NCBI GenBank assembly: GCA_030762935.1
Contig: CM060890.1
Coordinates: 61,072,765 to 61,136,764 of the forward strand
Direction: 5' to 3'
From: Hymenopus coronatus
Lineage: Eukaryota; Arthropoda; Insecta; Mantodea; Hymenopodidae
Length of the DNA stretch: 64,000 bases
Part shown: piece after piece, positions 13,480-25,141 of the stretch
Numbering within the stretch: position 1 is the stretch's first letter
Layout: each line of letters starts with the position of its first letter
Program-made: the position numbers and the translations under genes
Notes under the pieces: generated by a model
Told to the model about the DNA's origin: nothing
Seen by the model: only the letters and a program-made list of their open reading frames with translations
Databases searched by the model: none

Positions 13480-13628
13480 TGTTTCATGCAAAGGGAGATT
13501 GGGGTGGATGATTTTCTTGAAAATCGTCGTATCTTTGGAAATTACTAAATTTAAATACAAAGTTTGCTTTTGAGCCATGTATTGTATATACCTACTATGG
13601 TGTACATAGTACCTGGTAGACAAAGTTT
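13480..13628 (+). repeat. Family H repeat, 3' fragment
   Basis: Consists of the ttggggtggatgattttctt / gaaaatcgtcgtatcttt block, then jumps to the terminal ctactatggtgtacatag and tggtagacaaagt. The microsatellite and following block are deleted. Confidence 0.8.
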
Positions 13629-14035
13629 ATGAGCGCATTGGTAGCCCGCACAGCTCGCGACGGGTTCTCGTTCGTATATCTTACCCAGCTTTAGCATTCT
13701 AGGATTCTTGGATTTTGTGAACATAAACTATTATTTTAGTGCAACAGTTTATGTTTTTTTCCCCTCGGTGTTCGGCAACTTCAGAAGAAATAATAGCTAT
13801 CTTTTGTGTATTGTCGCTTCATTATTAATAGTGTTAGTCATTTTGGAATTGAGTGATTTGCATTATTCTGATAAAGGTAAGACTTCAATCAATCACGATA
13901 ACAGATAGATTATTTAAACATTGCATTGTCTAAAAATATGTCCATTTTGTTATTAACAGTTTCCGGAGAAATCTGTAACTTAAGAGTTAGTCTTAAAAGC
14001 TACAGTTATAATTTGTATAGTGTTTCACGCCGTTT
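13629..14035. other. Non-coding stretch with a short hairpin
   Basis: Contains a perfect 10-base inverted repeat, aacataaact (13720-13729) and agtttatgtt (13746-13755). The short open frame across it has no recognisable domain. Confidence 0.45.
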
Positions 14036-14245
14036 TTACTGCTATGGCACCGCAGGTGATGACACTGATGATACATGGAACAATAATGGAGAACCGGAGG
14101 AATGCGATGGCGGGGGAAACCGGAGAACCCGGAAAAACCCCGCCTGTGCACCGCTTTATGTGCAACATATCCCACATACGGTCGCTGGGATCGAATCCTT
14201 AGTGAAAGATGAGTGGTCTAACCACTCAGCCATGGCGCGGACCTA
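14036..14245 (-). mobile_element. SINE, family B (tRNA-headed), antisense
   Basis: On the minus strand the head near 14243 reads gcgccatggctgagtggtta (A box), followed by ggattcgatccc (B box, near 14187-14198). The body contains the reverse of gatgacactgatgatacatg, shared with the copies at 27.9, 34.8 and 37.8 kb. The 122-codon open frame that crosses it on the plus strand is an antisense by-product and not a gene. Confidence 0.88.
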
Positions 14246-14283
14246 CAGTTATTATCCATTCTACATGGTGCTTCTCTTGGGTG

Positions 14284-14486
14284 TAGTGGTGTAGTGCTTA
14301 CCATGCTGACTTCCTATACCCAAGGTCGTGGGTTCAAACCTGGCGGAGGACGATCGATTTTTTCGGGCGTAAAAATCCTTAGCATGGCTTCCTTCGGAAG
14401 GGAAGTAAAGCCGTGGGTCCCGTGTCGTAGATTTACGGCACGTAAAAGAACCTCAAGCCTGATAGAGCGTCCATAAATAAAACGCC
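14284..14486 (+). mobile_element. SINE, family A (tRNA-headed)
   Basis: The head gtggtgtagtgcttaccatg and B box gtgggttcaaacctggcg are intact. The body has tttttcgggcgtaaaaatcc, cttcggaagggaagtaaag, cgtgtcgtagatttacggca and gtaaaagaacctcaagcctg. It lies head to head with the family B copy, with about 40 bases between the two heads. Confidence 0.9.
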
Positions 14487-15897
14487 ATTTATTTTTTCTT
14501 GGGTAAAAGCGACTTTCCGAGGTTCAGTCTCTTTAAACAATACATTCGTGAAAATACGAGAATGTGCAATTTTGGACGATCTACCTACCACAAACTTATG
14601 TGATAATGACTATAAATAAAATACTTCTATTGGACTCTCTAAGGATTACTGTTATTGATAAATGAATTATTTACTAAAACTTTAAGCCTAGTTTTTCCAC
14701 TCTCAAACTTCTTCTCAGGATGCCAACTACAGACCTTTGGCTCAAAGTTTGATATCAGCAGCATTAAATTTAAACAACAATCCTACTTTGCTTCTTAAGG
14801 AAATCGTTACTAATTTAGCTGTCAAATATTCTCAAATTGTAATATTATATGTCTCCTAATTTTTGCACAATCCATACATACCATATAAGACGCCCATAAC
14901 TTCGAATGTTCAAGTAGTTTATTTATTTAACAGTTAAGTTTTCCACCAATGTTGAAAATTTATAGAAAGTAGTGGAAATTTGATCACGTGGAGCAGTTTG
15001 AGTATTATAATATTAAACAAAGCATTTAAAAACACGTTTGAGAATTGCAATTGCGTACGCAACAACTTTTGAATTGCTGAATTACTTCATAAATATTACA
15101 TCTATTGGAGTGTTTGAATCATAATGTTTGTAGACCTATAAAACAGAAAAAAAAATATAACATATAAATCTGAAAATTCATTTTTCAACCATTTTTGAAC
15201 GAAATGTTTTCGATTGATTCCGTAATCCGAGTTCCGCAAAAGCCCACACTTTGTTGAACTCTACAGAAAGTGCGGAACTTCCTAAGATAGCAAGACTCTC
15301 ACAGGAGTAGTGTAGGTTACTACTCTTACTGTAGGCAGCTTCTTCGTCCATTATTTTCAACTCCTGAATGCTTAGCTGCTGGTATGAAGAAAACAGCTTT
15401 AGACATGTTTTAGGCTATATCCACCAGAAGGCCGTTCCTATAGTGTCGAGAATCAAGGAAGAGTTCATACGGAAAGTCCAGGTCACGCTTGAGCCGAGAA
15501 AGCTGGAGAGAGGAAGCCGGCAGACGGCGAGGTAAACACCTACATTCTGGTTGTGTGTTGCTCCTTTAGTGCTGCGTGGACTGAAATGGTATGTTGCCAA
15601 GCTGAGTGAGCGCATCAGCATATGTTTTAATTAATTAGACTATTTAAGTTAATTACTAAGTAAAATATCATGCATTTATTGTCACAATGTATATTGAAAG
15701 TTCAGAGAGACTGTTCCTGGAAGGCATTTCTAACTTAAAACTCATGCGGCTATTTCAGTGTTCACGATATTTGCTTTTGTATATCACAAGAGGTTAAGAT
15801 TTCATTGTGTAGTCACGTATGCGAAAGAGAAAGTGGATGTGACATACAAATAAGGGAATCTCGAGAAAATTGGGGTCAAGAATCAGGTGAAAGAGGT
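14487..15897. other. AT-rich non-coding stretch
   Basis: No recognised repeat. A GC-richer part at about 15370-15620 contains agaaagctggagagaggaag and short open frames without identifiable domains. Confidence 0.45.
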
Positions 15898-16520
15898 GTT
15901 GACCAAACGAAAATAATCATGTCACGTCAGAAGCGCACCCCAAGCTATTTTAGGCGCCAAAATGGGCCAATGAGATTGCCAGTTTTGCGCGTGGGTAGGA
16001 TTTGCTATAAATCTAGAGTATTCGCCCTAAATTTCAGACAGTTGAAATGTAACTTCACGCGCAACCTGCGACACTTGTGATAAGATATCCCCGCTAGAAA
16101 GTTAAAGTGTCTGCAATAATCCTGCACGTAACAGTTGCAATTATCGCCGCGTAAGTTCGAGTTTCCTTTGTGCGCATTACGCTCTATTGCGAGTGAAATT
16201 GCGGAAATAGAATCGCGTCAGGAACTGTCTCGAGAACGCTGAAAAGGGAAATAAACCTTTGATCAAATGAAAGTGCAGACATTTATTTTGAGCCAAATTC
16301 CGTTCTCCGACTTGAGATCACCGCCGCTCAATACCGGAGCTAAACAAATAGGTCTAAATTGCTCGCCGCTGAGTCCGCAAATAGCCGAGTTACGTCGAGA
16401 AACGACTTCACCACTGCAACGCCGGAGAGAGGACCAGTCGTCGCTGCGCAGCCCAGCACCAAAGGTACGACTCCCAGATCACCAGTTCCCGCTTCAGGGC
16501 CCATTATTTTTTCTGGGCAA
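15898..16520 (+). other. GC-richer segment, possible solo LTR or host promoter block
   Basis: The segment stands out from the AT-rich flanks. It has, in order, tgttgacc near 15897, a TATA box, an initiator and an AATAAA signal. That order and spacing (promoter, then a roughly 210-base transcribed part, then a polyadenylation signal) is what the U3-R organisation of an LTR looks like. I could not find a convincing matching TG..CA pair or flanking duplication. A genuine host promoter with first exon is the alternative. Confidence 0.3.
16006..16255 (+). promoter_or_regulatory. TATA box, initiator and downstream AATAAA
   Basis: tataaat starts at 16006. The initiator-like ttcagaca places an A at 16036, 30 bases after the first T of the TATA box, which is the canonical spacing for arthropod RNA polymerase II core promoters (TCA initiator). 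An aataaa hexamer follows at 16250-16255. No experimental evidence is available; the call is from motif spacing only. Confidence 0.4.
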
Positions 16521-19044
16521 CGCTTAACACAAATTAAAGTATTAGTAGCAGAACACTTATTTACGTGGGTTCTATGTTACGGGTCGTTGCTTTTTACAGT
16601 TTAAAGTGTTGGAAGGCGTGTTTTCTTGTGTACTTCTTTCGAATTTCTTTTAACGTGTGCTCTGTACGGGGATTAAATTAATTAGTTAGTTGCTTAAAAA
16701 GCATTCCGAAAGCTTTACTTCAGAACAACGAATATTTATGTGCGATACTTGCATTTCAACAGACTCATGCCGAGATGTATGTAGAACATTTATAGATAGA
16801 TTCTCCGGCAGAAAGCTCAAGACAAAATTTGTAACCATTAATTTAACATGTGTATATGCCATGATCTGATGAAATATTATGAGTAGAAAATAGTTGGTAA
16901 ATTGCATATTAGTACGCTGCTGCTTACCTCGCGTCTTACCGGTTTTCTTCCGCCTGCTTTCTCAGCTGAACCGAGAAGTGTACTCGTTGCAGACGCCTGG
17001 CCTGAAACTTACTTTCAGAAGTTGCTTGGATTCAAAATTAGCAATAGCAATCCGATAAATACATTTTTTGTAAACACATACACCAACGGTGGAGAAATAC
17101 TGTTGTACTCAGACTAGCAGCGGTGGAGGAGCAATACTACGACATTCTTTCACTGCAACAACCTTATTTTCACCCGGCACCCTGCAGTCCCCATTCTATT
17201 GCACAATTTTCACCCCTTTTTAGAGTATTGACAAGCAAGATGCAAGATGCATGCCTTAGATCGTATGCCGACTAACCAGACAGCATCTCTTAAAGGAAGT
17301 CGTCTATGTGTTTGCTGCTCTCTGATGATACAAGTGGGAAGTGGATGGATGCAAGGATTCGCCAGTGAGAAACACACTGAGAATTCTACAAGCACGGCGA
17401 CTAACTCCTACTGGGGAAAACATTCTTCAAAAGCGTCAATCAGGAGAGTCAATTGTGGGTAATTTTGAAATTCTCACTTTGATAAGTTGAAATTCTATAC
17501 CTACATATTTTATCTTTAGTCATTCCAGGAGAATGTTACATGCGTAAAGATATTTAAAATTGTAGAATTATCTAGGGAATCACCAGTAGTGTCCAGTGCA
17601 AAGCCTTAGGTAAACTCACATATAAATATTATATAACTCTTTTTTCACTTTTCTTGCAGATAAAGAAGAGAAATTTAAAATGTTATATTTAAAAACAGCT
17701 CAGCAAGGTAGTAAATTATGAAACTTTAACAGCTTTTATTTCTGCTAGCCGTATTAAACTGTTTCCTTGATTAAGCCTGTGTTAAGTTTTATACTTTAAG
17801 ATCCCTTCTGGGTTTGTGTATTTAGATTACTTACTTAAATTACTAGTGCACTGTCTATAAGTGGTTAAACCCGAACATGAGTAGGTACACTTCTTTGGGC
17901 TGTGTGTGGGGGGGGCATGGTTTAAGGTCTAATACAACAGCATTTTGCTACCAACCTAATCTTTTTATTAGTTATAACTATTAGAGTTCCCATTAGCTGT
18001 AGACAGAGAGCATGGATCAGCACCTCGAACTCTTCACTGCCAAATGCCACCTTTCACTGTCAAAGATGATCACATGAGACCCAACATCTGCTGACAGCTC
18101 CTAGAGATATCAAGGGGATTTAAGGCGAAACTAGGAAAATAACATACGAATGAAGGACTATGAGAAACAAAGGGTTCCGGTGAAAGTGTTATCTATATTG
18201 GTGTGGAGATTGCCCCAGTTTTCGCTAGCTGGTATGTACTTGGTCAGCTTCTCACTCCCTCTTTATAGCCACTCAGCCGTTAACCAAGCAGTGAATGGCG
18301 TATAACTAGAGGTGTTTGGTAGAGGGGGTGGACAGCTAATAAGCACTGCCTGCATGCTACACTTACGCACCGCAGGGTCACATAACAACGTGTCCTTGCT
18401 TTGCATTATGGCAGGCGTCACGGTTCACTCGGGCTGACGAACTGGTACACATGTTTCTATTCCCCAGAGTGTGTACTGGTTGGCTGGCTGTCTACCCTGA
18501 CTAATTTCCAAACTGTATAAAATGAGAAGGGGACCGGGGCTCATCTCATTATCTCCTCCTCTTTTCACTCCACTCTTGTGCATGCATGTGCGTCTCCCTC
18601 CCAGAGGGACTCTTGACCCTTCCAATGCCATACAGTCATAATCAAAAGTTGAAATACTGTAGTCCGCAACAAAGAGGGAATATGGAGCATGTTTGTACGT
18701 GCGTGAGGCGTCCCTCTACCATCGTTATGAGAGAATATTAACTCTTGTGACTCATACAGGAAGGATAAAAAGTTAAAGCCCATTCACATAGAATGCCGTG
18801 ATATGCATGCATGAACTTCAAAAGCAAAGGAAAAGAAAGGGTCAGCCAGGAACTGCGACGTGCAATAATGACTAGGGTACATAAACATAAAGAATACATG
18901 AAAACTAGATAAAGAAAACAACGAGGTCCTTGCAAAAACTGAAGTAGCCGACCGAAATACAAACAAAGTAAATATTGTTCTTTCGCTTCGCATCTTCAGT
19001 GAATCCTTGGCGTGTTTTTAATAGTCATTCGTATATTAATAGCA
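16521..19044. other. Long non-coding stretch, no repeats recognised
   Basis: About 2.5 kb without a family H copy, unusual for this window, so it may be unique sequence. Open frames near 17.2-17.5 and 18.4-18.9 kb have no identifiable domains. A tataaaatg motif at 18516 is followed 28-33 bases later by initiator-like tcatctcatt, a weak second candidate core promoter. An 8-G run lies near 17910. Confidence 0.4.
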
Positions 19045-19199
19045 ATTCAAAGGTATAACACCCATTATTGATTCCCATGCCCCGCCAAGAATCGAAGCCA
19101 GGCCCCTCGTGCTAGAGCCTGGCTCGCAACACCCCATTACGGGGATTGCCACTTCAAATATCATTATTATTGTTATTGTTATTATTATTATTATTATTA
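19045..19199 (-). mobile_element. tRNA-like SINE relic with adjacent ATT microsatellite
   Basis: On the minus strand, ggctctagcacgaggggc is followed by ctggcttcgattcttggcgg, which fits a degenerate tRNA B box. The plus-strand sequence ends in an ATT-rich microsatellite (about 19163-19199), directly against the next element. Family assignment is uncertain. Confidence 0.4.
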
Positions 19200-19906
19200 C
19201 AGTGGACTTTTTAATTCGAACCAAAAGTGGAATAAATACGTGAATTATCCATAACTTCGAATTAACAAATATATTCTATAGTATGGAAGAAATACCTTCA
19301 AATAAATTCACTTCATGTAAATAAATAGCTTTCAGAGCAACTCACCCTATTAAAGTCCTTATTTTATCCATGAAATGTGTTACAGTAGTGTGAAACAACG
19401 TTTCAAACAGTTAAGCAGAAGAAAATATAAAAAACTAACTATAGAAAACAATACACTATAGATGCATATAAAGTATCATGCAAATAGACATCAAATAGAT
19501 ACGTTCTCATTTAGTGAAATGTGTGTTTTTAGCCCAATAAAAGTCTAGGAGGGAACAGTGCGCTTTCCAAGAATTTAGACAGGTAAAGAAAAGGACAGAG
19601 CAAATTCTGGCAGGATATAATCTCACAGACTCTAGGAATGCGGAAATTTGAAGATAAAATCTTGGAACGTTTAACAGCTCAATATCTGTCATGTACGCTA
19701 TCCACAGTTGGACTTTTCTAGAATGCAGAATAAATTTTTATCAAAGAAAAACTAAATTTTGACTTCGAAACATCTGAATGTTGGCTTCAAAATTCGAATT
19801 AAAGTGAATTTTAATGTTATTTATACAGGATTCCAATGGGATTGTGCTCTTATTCGAATGAGCGAAACTTTCGATTTATACGTTGTCGAAATGTGCAATT
19901 CTTCTG
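19200..19906. mobile_element. TA-flanked pogo/Tigger-like non-autonomous element (candidate)
   Basis: The left end reads cagtggactttttaattcga and the right end reads, on the opposite strand, cagaagaattgcacatttcg. Both lie inside TA dinucleotides (19198-19199 and 19907-19908). The near-terminal 'cttcgaattaac' and 'attcgaattaaag' blocks resemble the 'cgaattatcc'-type ends of pogo/Tigger elements known in insects. The terminal repeats match only loosely, and the interior shows no transposase motif. At 707 bases it would be a deletion derivative. Confidence 0.4.
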
Positions 19907-19908
19907 TA

Positions 19909-20474
19909 TTATGTAGATGATTAGAAGATTTAAATTATTGTTTGGCGAGAAGTATAAGCATTGTATTCTAGTTAGAACTTAATATTAGATTGTGTTAAAT
20001 TTTTAGGCTGTATGTTAAGGATTTTGATTAAAAATCTGAAGAAGAATTTTAGAATGACCTTTTAAAGATTTGGTATCTGACTGAGGTACGCAAAGATTAG
20101 AATTATTTATTCTCAATTTAAATAACATTATATATGACCAAATCGTTAATTCCAATGTCCAACCACCAACTAAGGCAAAAAAAGCTAAAACGATCGGTTG
20201 CAAAGGGGAGGATACTTTGGCGGAACTGTAATGAGTCAAAATATTTACAGAAAAGTGTATCTAAAAACGTAATCACCTATAACATTTATTGCAAGTCTGT
20301 ATCTATTTTAGTTCCGGAAAGAGCCAAGTTAAGCAGTGAGATTCACTCCAGGACTCGGGTACCTAAGTATATCATTTAAATGAAACATAAACCGATTTAT
20401 ACAGTAATGATTAGTTGAATCCTTGCTGCTTGACACTCGTTTTGGAAAGTGAGCGAGTTGTTTTTGCAGCAACG
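19909..20474. other. AT-rich non-coding stretch
   Basis: No recognised repeat or gene. A small open frame at 20134-20379 has no domain signature. Confidence 0.45.
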
Positions 20475-20660
20475 AGTAAGATTAGCATTCTAGAGGCACC
20501 GGTTTGATTCCTATGGAGCACCCTATACAGAGGTTTCCTCGGCGTAGGCAAATTCTTGGGTGGTTCCCCATCTACCACGAATTTCCTGTCTGTTACTTCC
20601 TGTTTCTATCATTTCCTTTCATCTGTTTAAGGGCCTCAGCGGCAGGACGGTAGAATTTGC
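20475..20660 (+). mobile_element. SINE, family F (tRNA-related), degenerate
   Basis: B-box-like caccggtttgattcctatgg at about 20498, then gaggtttcctcggcgtaggc, ccatctaccacgaatttcct and catttcctttcatctg. The order and wording match the family F copies at 32.7, 53.8 and 54.8 kb (aggcgaa..ctggg..tttct..cacgaacttcct). Confidence 0.55.
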
Positions 20661-20931
20661 TCTATGGAAAGATTTCGCCTTGGTGTTTGGCAGAACATGC
20701 TGGGGCCCTCTTTCAGGGAGCTGTTTGGTCTATTCCTAGGTCCCAGGTTGAGGTGTTAAAACAGGAGTTACCGGCGTCAGGATGGGTGTCATATTAGAGT
20801 TATTAGGGGTGCCCTCTTACTAGAGTACAACATCGTCCGGTTCTGACCTTCCTTTGGGCGTGTTCATTAGCCCTTCTCTCAGGGATACGTTGGAAGTACG
20901 AAGGTCCACTATGCTTCAGTTAGGAATTTTT

Positions 20932-21104
20932 TAGCTATGCTGTCCACAGACATACGAACACACAGACACAGTAACTTTTTCCATTTTGTTTTTCTTCAGG
21001 GGCTCTCAAAACATGTTTTTTCGGTGAAATCTTGGTATCGAAAGTTTGCGTGGAATATAATACCTTCTTTATACACGTATTAACACAATACGTGTAGACA
21101 GTAA
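20932..21104 (+). repeat. Family H repeat, 3' fragment in tandem with next copy
   Basis: Starts at tagctatgctgtccacagac, carries the microsatellite and ggtgaaatcttggtatcg, and ends acaatacgtgtagacagt. It runs directly into the aaaaatctaatccgttcc start of the next copy, a head-to-tail junction with no spacer. Confidence 0.88.
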
Positions 21105-21944
21105 AAATCTAATCCGTTCCATTCACATGACTTTCTCTAGTTATTCGGTAAACAAACCTTTTATTCAAAACATAAGTCTGTTATCTAAATCATGCTAATC
21201 TAGAAAAACATAAACAGAATTAGTATTATTGCTATTTCCTTGTAAGTAGAAGGGAAATAAGAAAATGCACCGGCTAAAGCGATAGTCTCGTCCTTTAAAA
21301 GCCGGTCGCTATGTGAAACAATTGAAATTACAATATTTTTTCTTTCCAGGAAACACGAGAAACGAGAAGAAAGATGTCTTCTCGTTTGAGAAAAGTTTAA
21401 CTGTATAAAATTGAAACAAATAATCCGTAATATCATGAAAAAGGTTAACTATCAAAAATATATATATATATATATAAAACATAAATTGTGTGTTTTAATG
21501 AGATATACAACTTTTGTGTAATACGTTTTTTTTATATCTCTTACAGTTTGCCAAATGTAATCCAGAATGAAGAGGTATTCAGAGGCTATTCCCTGAAAAT
21601 CCAAGATATACATTTCGTTTTCATAAAAATAGCTTATATATATATATACGATACTTTAATCAAAATCGTTATAGTCATTTTTGAGAAAATCAGCATTTTC
21701 GAAAAAAGTTCCATTAAAGGGTAGTTGGGGGTGGTGGGATTTTCTTGAAAATCTACAGCACTCAGACAGACAGACAGACAGACAGACACACACACACGGA
21801 CATTCTCCTAAAAATGTTTCTTTTTTATTCCGGGGGTCTCAAAATATCTATTTCAGGTGAAATCTCGGTATCGAATTTTTTGGTGTAATACAGTCAATAC
21901 CTTCTTTATACACTACGTATATAATATGTACAGAGAAAGTAAAA
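21105..21944 (+). repeat. Family H repeat, full-length sense copy
   Basis: Starts aaaaatctaatccgttccat and ends ctttatacactacgtatata / cagagaaagtaaaa. It contains a cagacagacagaca tract at about 21765-21786 ahead of the CA tract, and a TA run at 21461-21476. It forms the second unit of a head-to-tail array with the preceding fragment. Confidence 0.93.
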
Positions 21945-22605
21945 CTTAATGAAGAAGATAATACGATTGCATCAATATTTTGAGTTACTTAAAATGTAAG
22001 AGTTTCTATGGATTTCCTTGTATTTTTGTAAAATATATACTTTTTACTGGAAACACAGCCCATCATGTCACTAGAAGTCACTTTTTCTGAAAATCCTTAA
22101 GTATACAATTTCACTTTCTGTAAAATAAATTAAAAAAACAGGAGGTAAGATTTAGAACCAAACTCGTAACTCCCGGTATCAGCCATTTTGTAAGCACTTA
22201 AATGAATCAGTTATTTATTGCCTCTTGTTTGTAGCCATAAAGACCATACAAGTTGTCAGAAGGACTTTCGCGTGGCTTAGCAGTGCTTGGCATCACTTCT
22301 CATTTCACATTTGAGGAAGTTAGACATGCCGCTCTCTCTTTTGGAATACTGATGGGAAAAACTTTATGGAATATTCTGTGTCCTCCAACACTCCAAATAA
22401 GATCTCTACGTTGGATGCTGACTGTAGGTCAACAAAATCAATTTAGAAAAGCGCCTCGTGCCCAGGGCTAAAACAACGGAAAGCTCCCGCATTCATTATT
22501 CTCCCATTTTGTCTAAAGAAAGAATTGAGCATTCATTCTTATAGAACAATATTTCAGGCGTGGAGTGAAGTTTTTAAGATGCACCAGAAGTTACGCTTTA
22601 TAAAA
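21945..22605. other. Non-coding stretch between family H copies
   Basis: A 72-codon open frame at 22253-22471 has no recognisable domain and lacks support. No SINE head or transposase motif is visible. Confidence 0.45.
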
Positions 22606-23262
22606 AAATCCCATGTATTCAATTCACATGACTCTCTCTACATATTCTGCAAAAAAGCTATTCCTACAAAAGAATATTCTTCTTTGTAATTCGTGTAATC
22701 AAGATAAACAAAAGCAGAAATAGTCTTATTACTTAGTTCCTTTAAGTTGAATAAAAACAAGGGAATGCACTGTACTAAAGCGATAATCAAATCTTTTAAA
22801 AGCTGGTCAGTATATGATTGAAATTCGGTTTTCTTTACATGGACAGAATTAAAACAAAATAAAAATGAATAACGAGCTCCATATCAGAGAAGTTTAAGTA
22901 TTTTAAAATCGAAACCAATAACAAGGAATATCTCGGAAACGCTTAACTCACAAAAATGTAAGATTAGAAATTTTGTGTTTTATAGTAAAGCTTTGTCTGT
23001 CTCATTTGTGCAAAACTCATGCACATAAGCAGGACTTTGAGGCTATTCTCAGAAAATTCAAGATATGGGCTTCATTTGTTATAAGCATATCTTAAAGATA
23101 AATATTTAATCAAAAACATGAGAACCACTTTTGTGAAAATGAAAGCGTTCGAAAACAGTTCCATTTAAAGGGTAGTTAAGATTGGGGGGATTTTCTTCAG
23201 AATATTCGTGTTGCATCCTTCAAAGATGATGAATTTAAGTATGAAGTTTATTTAACGGGCCC
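22606..23262 (+). repeat. Family H repeat, sense copy lacking the microsatellite end
   Basis: Starts aaaaaaatcccatgtattca, runs to ttaagattggggggattttc and gatgatgaatttaag, and stops at gtttatttaacgggcc. The terminal hairpin is missing, because the copy is joined almost directly to an antisense copy. Confidence 0.9.
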
Positions 23263-23275
23263 ACAAATGAAATTT

Positions 23276-24100
23276 GTTTTCTCTCTACATTACTACGTAC
23301 ATAAAAGATAGAGAAGGTATCGTAGTCCACCAAAATATTCGATGTCGAGATTACACAGAATACATGTTTTGAGATTCACAGAACAAAATAGTTTTAGATA
23401 AAGATCTTTGTGTGTACGTGCATTTGTGAACAGCATAACTCAAAAACCGAAAGTCGGTTAAACACCGAACTTAATAGTTCAGTTCAGCGTCTTTAAAGGA
23501 TCGATACAAAAATTGTCAAGAAAACTCCCCCATCCCAAACCACCTTTACATGGACAAATTTCCGAAAATGTTGATTTTCTCAAAAATGGCTCTAACGATT
23601 TCAATTACAATATTTAAGTAAATATATTAAACGACAAATAAAATGCATATCTTGAGTTTTCTGGAAATAACTTATCAAGCCCTCTTCATTCTGAAAGACC
23701 TATGCATAACTGGAAAACCATAGGTGATAGACAAAAAGTTACTGTATAAAACATGTAGATCTGCTTAAAACACACAATTTATATCATAATTTCTTGTAGA
23801 GATTTATTCGTTTCCGAGATATTTCTTGTTATTACTTTCAATTTTAAGCTACTTATTCTTTTCTCTGAGGTCATCTTTCGTTTCATCTCTCTTTTACTCC
23901 TGGCGTGCAAAGTGAACCAAATTTAAATTATTTCACATAGACACGGCTTTTTTAAAAATATGAATATCGCTTTCACCTTATTTATCTAGAAGAAATTAAT
24001 AGTTATTTCTGCTAATATTTATTTCGATTACCACAATGTTGGTGAAGAAATGATCTTTTGTAACAATAGTTTGCAGCGGAAGTCTTGTGACTTTCAGTCA
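23276..24100 (-). repeat. Family H repeat, antisense copy, inverted against the previous one
   Basis: Starts tgttttctctctacattact, with hairpin remnant acgtacat and gatagagaaggtatcg. It continues through tgtgtgtacgtgcatttgtg and ctttacatggac and ends ttgcagcggaagtcttgtga. With the preceding sense copy it makes an imperfect inverted array of about 1.5 kb. Confidence 0.9.
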
Positions 24101-24185
24101 TTTCCTTACATTAATGCAACTACATGTTAGAAGAATAAACAAATAACTAAAGGAACACATAAAGTCTTTATAGTAGAGAAGTAAA

Positions 24186-24309
24186 AATGTTTATTTTTAT
24201 ACAGGGGACCCTAAAACTGTATTTCCGATGAAATCTGTTATCGAATTTTTGGGTGCAGTGCAATACCTTCTATATACACTATATACATAGTACGTTATGA
24301 GAAAGTAAA
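24186..24309 (+). repeat. Family H repeat, 3' terminal fragment
   Basis: Only the last 120 bases: tacaggggaccctaaaactg, atcgaatttttgggtgcagt and tatacactatatacatagta followed by gagaaag. Confidence 0.85.
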
Positions 24310-24628
24310 CGTGGGCTGAACATTACTGCTCTGTCAAGAACCTTTTTTGTGCTTCTCATTGTTAAAAGAGAACGAAAAGTGGTGTTAACTCTCTACTGCA
24401 TGAATTATTTTGCTACATATTTCACTTTTTTCTAGTTCTTGAACCGATTTATATATCCCTATAAGAGGCACCTTAACATGAGTGATTCGAATAGCCATAA
24501 CCGTCACCCATCCGAAGAACGTCATGAGCTTGAATTCCAACAACTGCAGACAATGTGCCTGTGGTAAAGGACGGGAAGGGTTCACATAAAATTACCGGTG
24601 TGATAGTGCGGTAGCATGCACTCTTTTT
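24310..24628. other. Short non-coding gap between family H copies
   Basis: Nothing recognised. Overlapping short antisense frames have no domain signature. Confidence 0.45.
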
Positions 24629-25102
24629 AATGATATGTTCCATTCGCATGACTTTCTCTAACTGCTCCGCAAACAAACTTTTCTTACAAAATATTATTGT
24701 TATACATACATCATGTTAGTCGAGATAAACATTAGCGAAATTGGTCTTGAGTCTTTGTAAGCTAAAGCGAGTGTCAATTGCTTTAAAAACCGGTCGCAAT
24801 GTGAAACAATTAAAACCCATTTTCTTTACTTACCAGGAGTAAAAAAGACAGGCGAAAGAAAGATGACCTACCGCTTGAGAAATGTTTACGTAGCTTAAAA
24901 TTTAAACGAATATCAAGGAATATCTCGGGAAATGGGCAACACTACAACAAAAATGCATACGACATAAATTGTGTTTTTGTTCAGATCTATATTTTTGTAT
25001 GGTAATTTTTTGTTTATTTTTTACGGTTTACGGTTTCAGCAACATTTAATCAGAATGAACGGGTCCTCAGAGCTTTCCCATATAATTAAAAATACATTTC
25101 AA

Positions 25103-25141
<39 letters not shown>

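Noticed and set aside
13926..14294. 122-codon open frame on the plus strand
   Set aside because: It lies largely on the antisense strand of a family B SINE; the Asp-rich middle comes from the gatgacactgatgatac block shared by all copies.
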